From Collinsella sp. (lineage in GTDB: Bacteria > Actinomycetota > Coriobacteriia > Coriobacteriales > Coriobacteriaceae): 53,047 nt of DNA. Numbering within the stretch: the stretch's first letter is position 1; every line of letters begins with the position of its first letter. Under the pieces are notes generated by a model that was not told the DNA's origin, searched no databases, and saw only the letters and a program-made list of their open reading frames with translations. Shown here in pieces: positions 50,340-53,047 of the stretch. The stretch covers positions 1 through 53,047 of the forward strand of contig JAHYYK010000006.1 in the NCBI GenBank assembly GCA_019425005.1, in the 5' to 3' direction. Position numbers and translations under genes: made by a program.

Positions 50340-51146
50340 ATGAAGAGACATCTGAACGTATTGACTCGCTTGCAGGGCGCAGGTGTCCTACCGTTTGCGG
50401 ACGAATTGCTACCGCTTGCCGAGCACGTGACATACGAGGCGCTCGAGGCGTTGTCGCCCACGCGATGCGCCGGCTGCGAGCGCTCCGGTGCGCTGATCTG
50501 CCAGGATTGTCTGGCATCGCTCGCGCTCATCGACCCGTGCCATAGCTGCATCCGATGTGGTGCCCCGTTTGGGGATTTGCTGTGCACCGAGTGCTCGGTC
50601 GAGGGCGCGTCTTCGGCAATGGCCGAGGCGCTCGATCGCTGTCTGGCGTGTGCCGTCTACGCACATCCGCTGCCGCGCATCATCAAGGCGTACAAGGATG
50701 CGGGCGAGCGCCGCCTGGCACCGTATCTGGCGGAGCTACTCTACGACACCGCCTTGCATGCCCAGGTGGCAGCATCCGATCGCCACGGCGGTGTGTTGTC
50801 CGGTGCGGACGCGGTGGTGTTTGTGCCCGCGACTGCGGCGGCGTTTCGGCGGCGTGGATTCGACCATATGGAAGCAATCGCGCGCTCGTTTTGCGATCTT
50901 TCGGGTGTCCCGTTGCTGGACGCCCTGGTCAAATACGGTCATGGTGACCAGCGAGAGCTCGGCCGCGATGAGCGCCGGGAGCATGCCCGGGGCATGTACG
51001 AGACGGTCGAGGATGTGCGCGGCCGCCGTCTGCTGCTCATCGATGATGTCATTACCACGGGCGCGACCATGGCAGCAGCCTCGGCGGAGCTCAAGCGTGC
51101 CGGCGCCGCAGCAGTCGATGGCCTCGCTATCGCACGCGTTTGGTAG
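50340..51146 (+). CDS. comF: ComF-family phosphoribosyltransferase
   Basis: 268 residues. N-terminal zinc site: CAGCERSG...CQDC (about 43-60) and CIRCG...CTEC (about 77-92). PRTase domain with the PRPP loop LLLIDDVITTGATM (near 230) and VPATAAAFRRRGFDHM near 165. In competent bacteria ComFC helps handle incoming DNA; in others its role is unclear. The start is ATG 50340 behind a hairpin that sequesters its ribosome site. Confidence 0.93.
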   Translation: MKRHLNVLTRLQGAGVLPFADELLPLAEHVTYEALEALSPTRCAGCERSGALICQDCLASLALIDPCHSCIRCGAPFGDLLCTECSVEGASSAMAEALDRCLACAVYAHPLPRIIKAYKDAGERRLAPYLAELLYDTALHAQVAASDRHGGVLSGADAVVFVPATAAAFRRRGFDHMEAIARSFCDLSGVPLLDALVKYGHGDQRELGRDERREHARGMYETVEDVRGRRLLLIDDVITTGATMAAASAELKRAGAAAVDGLAIARVW

Positions 51147-51157
51147 GGGGTGGTTTT

Positions 51158-52270
51158 GTGGCAGTGAAGATAGCGCGGCGCATCGAGCCGACAAGCGAGC
51201 AACTGGCGGCCTCCGTAGTCCTGACCGGTGCCTCGGCGCTGCGCATGATGCGCGCCGAGCGCCGACAAATGGGTTACATCAGCTGGAGAGACCTCGATCC
51301 CGATGAAGAGCGCCGTGTGCTGCATACATCGTCTCCCTCGGCCGAGGACATTTATCTTCCCGATTTGGTGCGGATCGGGGCCGTGAGTGGCGAGGTCCAA
51401 GAAGACTTGTGCCTGCTGGTGGGGTCGGCGAAGCAGCGTCGCCGCATGCCTGGTGCAAGCTGGTCCGTTTGTTCTACAGACCTGCCGGACGCCTCGATTT
51501 TGGAGGTGGAGCCGGGAGTGTACAGCTTGTCTCCCGAGGCCCTCTGTGCCGCCGTTGCGCGCGAAGTCGGCTGTATCCAGGCATTTGCCCTGGCCCAGGA
51601 GCTGTGCTCCAAGATTTCGCTGAGCGATCGCGGGCAGTATCTGCCCCCTTACAGCTCGCCTACCGTGAACAGGCTTGCAAAGGATAAGGACCAGCCGTCA
51701 GATGTGGGCTACTTTGAGGTCGAGCCAGTGCTGACGCCCGATCGCCTGGCAGATTACCTTGCGGCATGCAAGGGGAGCGCGGCCAAGCAGCTGCGGCGGC
51801 TGTGCCCCTTTCTGTCGGAAAACCTGCGCTCACCCATGGAATGCATCATGCTTGCCATGTTTTCGCTTCCGTTTTCTTATGGCGGATTTGCCTGCGGTCC
51901 CTTTAAGACCGACCACAAGATCGAGTTCAACGACCGTGCGCAGGCGATCTCGGGGATGCCGTATGCGGTTTGCGATGCCTATCAGGAAGCAGCTCGGTTT
52001 GACCTGGAATACAACGGTGAGCAGGGCCATTCGTCTCGCGGCGGGCGCATTCACGATGAAAAACGCAATACGGGTTTGGCGTCCATGGGAATCGAGGTCG
52101 CGACGGTCAACAACGAGATGCTCTGCGACATGGAAGCGATGGAAGCGCTCGCATGGCGCATCCACCAGCGTATGCGAAAGCGGTACCGGAATCGTGTCGA
52201 TGCCCGCAGGAAGAAGCAAGAGGCGTTGCTTAACACGCTGCGGGCGTGTTTTGGGCTTAAGCCGGTCTAA
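51158..52270 (+). CDS. Protein with PD-(D/E)XK/DUF559-like C-terminus
   Basis: 370 residues from GTG 51158 (AGGGGG seven bases upstream). Not a named family I can confirm. Residues 1-225 contain a mixed domain ending SENLRSPMECIMLAMFSL. The C-terminal ~125 residues show DHKIEFN, then FDLEYNGEQGH, then HDEKRNTGLASMGIEV, a spacing like the D-x-E, Y-G, H and R-x(2)-L-x(2)-G-I of DUF559/Vsr-type restriction-endonuclease folds. A basic end follows (RKRYRNRVDARRKKQEAL). It starts 11 bases after comF and is likely co-transcribed. Function unknown; a nuclease is inferred from spacing only. Confidence 0.72.
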   Translation: MAVKIARRIEPTSEQLAASVVLTGASALRMMRAERRQMGYISWRDLDPDEERRVLHTSSPSAEDIYLPDLVRIGAVSGEVQEDLCLLVGSAKQRRRMPGASWSVCSTDLPDASILEVEPGVYSLSPEALCAAVAREVGCIQAFALAQELCSKISLSDRGQYLPPYSSPTVNRLAKDKDQPSDVGYFEVEPVLTPDRLADYLAACKGSAAKQLRRLCPFLSENLRSPMECIMLAMFSLPFSYGGFACGPFKTDHKIEFNDRAQAISGMPYAVCDAYQEAARFDLEYNGEQGHSSRGGRIHDEKRNTGLASMGIEVATVNNEMLCDMEAMEALAWRIHQRMRKRYRNRVDARRKKQEALLNTLRACFGLKPV

Positions 52271-52304
52271 TTCACGTCGAAAATAGGGGGTCAATCATAT
52301 GCCC

Positions 52305-52521
52305 TGGCCAAAATATGGCAAATATGAGTACTGTCACTAAATCAGTAACAGCAAAATCAAGGAATTTAGGACTCGGAGGCGGCATAAAGTAAGAAGATAA
52401 TAAACAAATGTGGAATAACTAAGCATCAGGTTAGCGACATTGAGCGCAAAATCTGTCCGAGAGGCCAAAATTGCCTGTTACTAAATTGGTGACAGTACTC
52501 ATATCTGCCATTTTTTGGCCA
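52305..52521. mobile_element. MITE-like inverted-repeat element, copy 2
   Basis: 217 bp. The arms (52305-52352 and 52474-52521) form an inverted repeat of about 45 bases with few mismatches. The outer 30 bases share TGGCCAAAA, then the core ATATGAGTACTGT, with the element at 10388-10614. No coding frame inside. It lies 34 bases after the stop of the nuclease-like gene. Confidence 0.8.
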
Positions 52522-52522
52522 C

Positions 52523-52569
52523 GGCACCCTAGGAAGGGTGCCCCGGAGCTCCCCATAGGGGAGCTCCGG
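52523..52569. terminator. Two adjacent stem-loops
   Basis: 8-bp stem 52523-52530 with 52535-52542, then perfect 12-bp stem 52543-52554 with 52558-52569 with a three-base ATA loop. No T-run follows. Confidence 0.55.
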
Positions 52570-52665
52570 GCTTCACAGAGGCACGAATAGCCCACTCCGA
52601 CCTGCGAAATCTGTACTCGCGATGCGAATGACGCCCCTAACCTTAAACTTTAGCTTGAACTTAGC

Positions 52666-52671
52666 TATAAT
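52666..52671 (+). promoter_or_regulatory. -10 box TATAAT of the downstream RNA or leader
   Basis: Perfect TATAAT within an AT-rich patch of an otherwise GC-rich region. TTAAAC about 17 bases upstream is a weak -35. Confidence 0.65.
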
Positions 52672-52677
52672 GCGCTA

Positions 52678-53047
52678 CGTTCCTACCAGGCTGTGGTTGC
52701 GGACGGACGAAATGCCCGTCCTAGTCCAAGACAGACGCGGTCAAAGGGATCCACGTAAGCGACCGCGTGCGCGCGGCGCGATCATGGCGCGTCCTAGATG
52801 TAAGCCGCACCGTCCGTTTTACTTTCTTTGGGGCAATACCGCCTCGCGGGCGAGCGGGCCAGTCGTGAAGGTGGCTGCGGCCTCCCGAGCAAACACCCCG
52901 GTGCGCAAGTGTGGGGTCAAATACCAGGTCAGCTGGTGGGAACAATCTGATATTTCGTGCAACGCACGGATCGTATACGACACAGAAGGCAGGGTAGTGG
53001 ACATGGTGAGGGGCAGCTTGATGCACGCGGCTCGGTTAGGTGCTGGG
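52678..53047 (+). ncRNA. Candidate large structured RNA or long leader (raiA RNA by position), cut by the window end
   Basis: About 370 bases after a TATAAT box have no convincing protein gene. Local stems include 52701-52706 with 52716-52721, a perfect 8-bp stem 52735-52742 with 52761-52768, an ACCCC/GGGGT pairing near 52896-52920 and a CGTGC-AAC-GCACG hairpin near 52957. In many Firmicutes and Actinobacteria the gene after comF is raiA/hpf, then secA, and the raiA RNA is encoded just upstream of raiA. That order, the promoter and the stems make raiA RNA my best guess, but I could not match its consensus. An open frame from ATG 52712 (no ribosome site, unlikely composition) is the alternative. 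Confidence 0.4.

Noticed and set aside
52735..52768. Ribosomal protein L10 leader
   Set aside because: CCAAGACAG followed by a GC stem recalls the L10 leader, but no rplJ start follows and the neighbourhood (comF) does not fit.
52721..53026. 101-codon minus-strand frame at the window end
   Set aside because: No ribosome site or motif, and it lies opposite the TATAAT-driven direction.
52712..53047. Open frame from ATG 52712 to the window end (112 codons)
   Set aside because: No ribosome site, very Arg-rich start, no similarity to RaiA/HPF or any known family. The region has RNA-like stems, so I prefer an RNA or leader, with low certainty.

Overview
The window looks like chromosomal DNA of a high-GC actinobacterium of the class Coriobacteriia, most likely Collinsella or a close relative. 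This is inferred from the GC-rich third codon positions, the mix of ATG, GTG and TTG starts, an archaeal-type topoisomerase IA in an otherwise bacterial gene set, a PSP1/RicT protein with a long basic tail, and dense intergenic palindromes carrying a GGGGAC core. No rRNA, tRNA, CRISPR array or intact transposase gene was recognised.

Layout. 1-1423 (minus strand): DUF4342 membrane protein, OmpR-type response regulator and the first 31 codons of its histidine kinase. 1801-5267 is accessory: a metallophosphoesterase, an AT-rich run of four small overlapping genes, a second copy of the phosphoesterase 3' end, and an unknown Cys/His-rich gene. Remnants on both sides of the AT-rich run suggest that an ancestral convergent gene pair was duplicated or split by the insertion. 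5740-10273: small membrane protein, second phosphoesterase, gluQRS and a DUF2207 protein. 10684-15914: GNAT acetyltransferase, purH, an unknown protein and a BceRS-like two-component system without its ABC transporter. 15981-17737: hipBA with three operator-like palindromes and a terminator. 17877-22772: universal stress protein, uppP, pcrA.

22773-28137 holds very strong palindromes and then a LacI-family regulator divergent from an operon of a short-chain dehydrogenase, a fumarate-reductase-like flavoprotein and a YczE/YitT membrane protein. Three similar 14-bp operators lie between them. 28277-35175 is a carbohydrate region: manA, a GntR/UTRA regulator, a GH1 6-phospho-beta-glucosidase, PTS EIIC, EIIB and EIIA of the lactose/cellobiose family, and a ROK sugar kinase. 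Imported beta-glucosides would be phosphorylated by the PTS and split by the GH1 enzyme, and the free glucose phosphorylated by the ROK kinase.

35323-46492 is mostly housekeeping: Mn-dependent pyrophosphatase, NhaA, type Ic aspartate aminotransferase, STAS protein, TatB and TatC followed directly by HypA and HypB (nickel insertion), topoisomerase I, and a zinc-ribbon membrane protein. 46741-52270 holds tmk-holB-ricT, comF and a protein with a nuclease-like C-terminus. The last ~380 bases follow a perfect TATAAT box and have no convincing gene. Their position downstream of comF and their stems make them a candidate large structured RNA, possibly the raiA RNA.

Two copies of a ~220-bp MITE-like element and several families of palindromic repeats fill many intergenic gaps.
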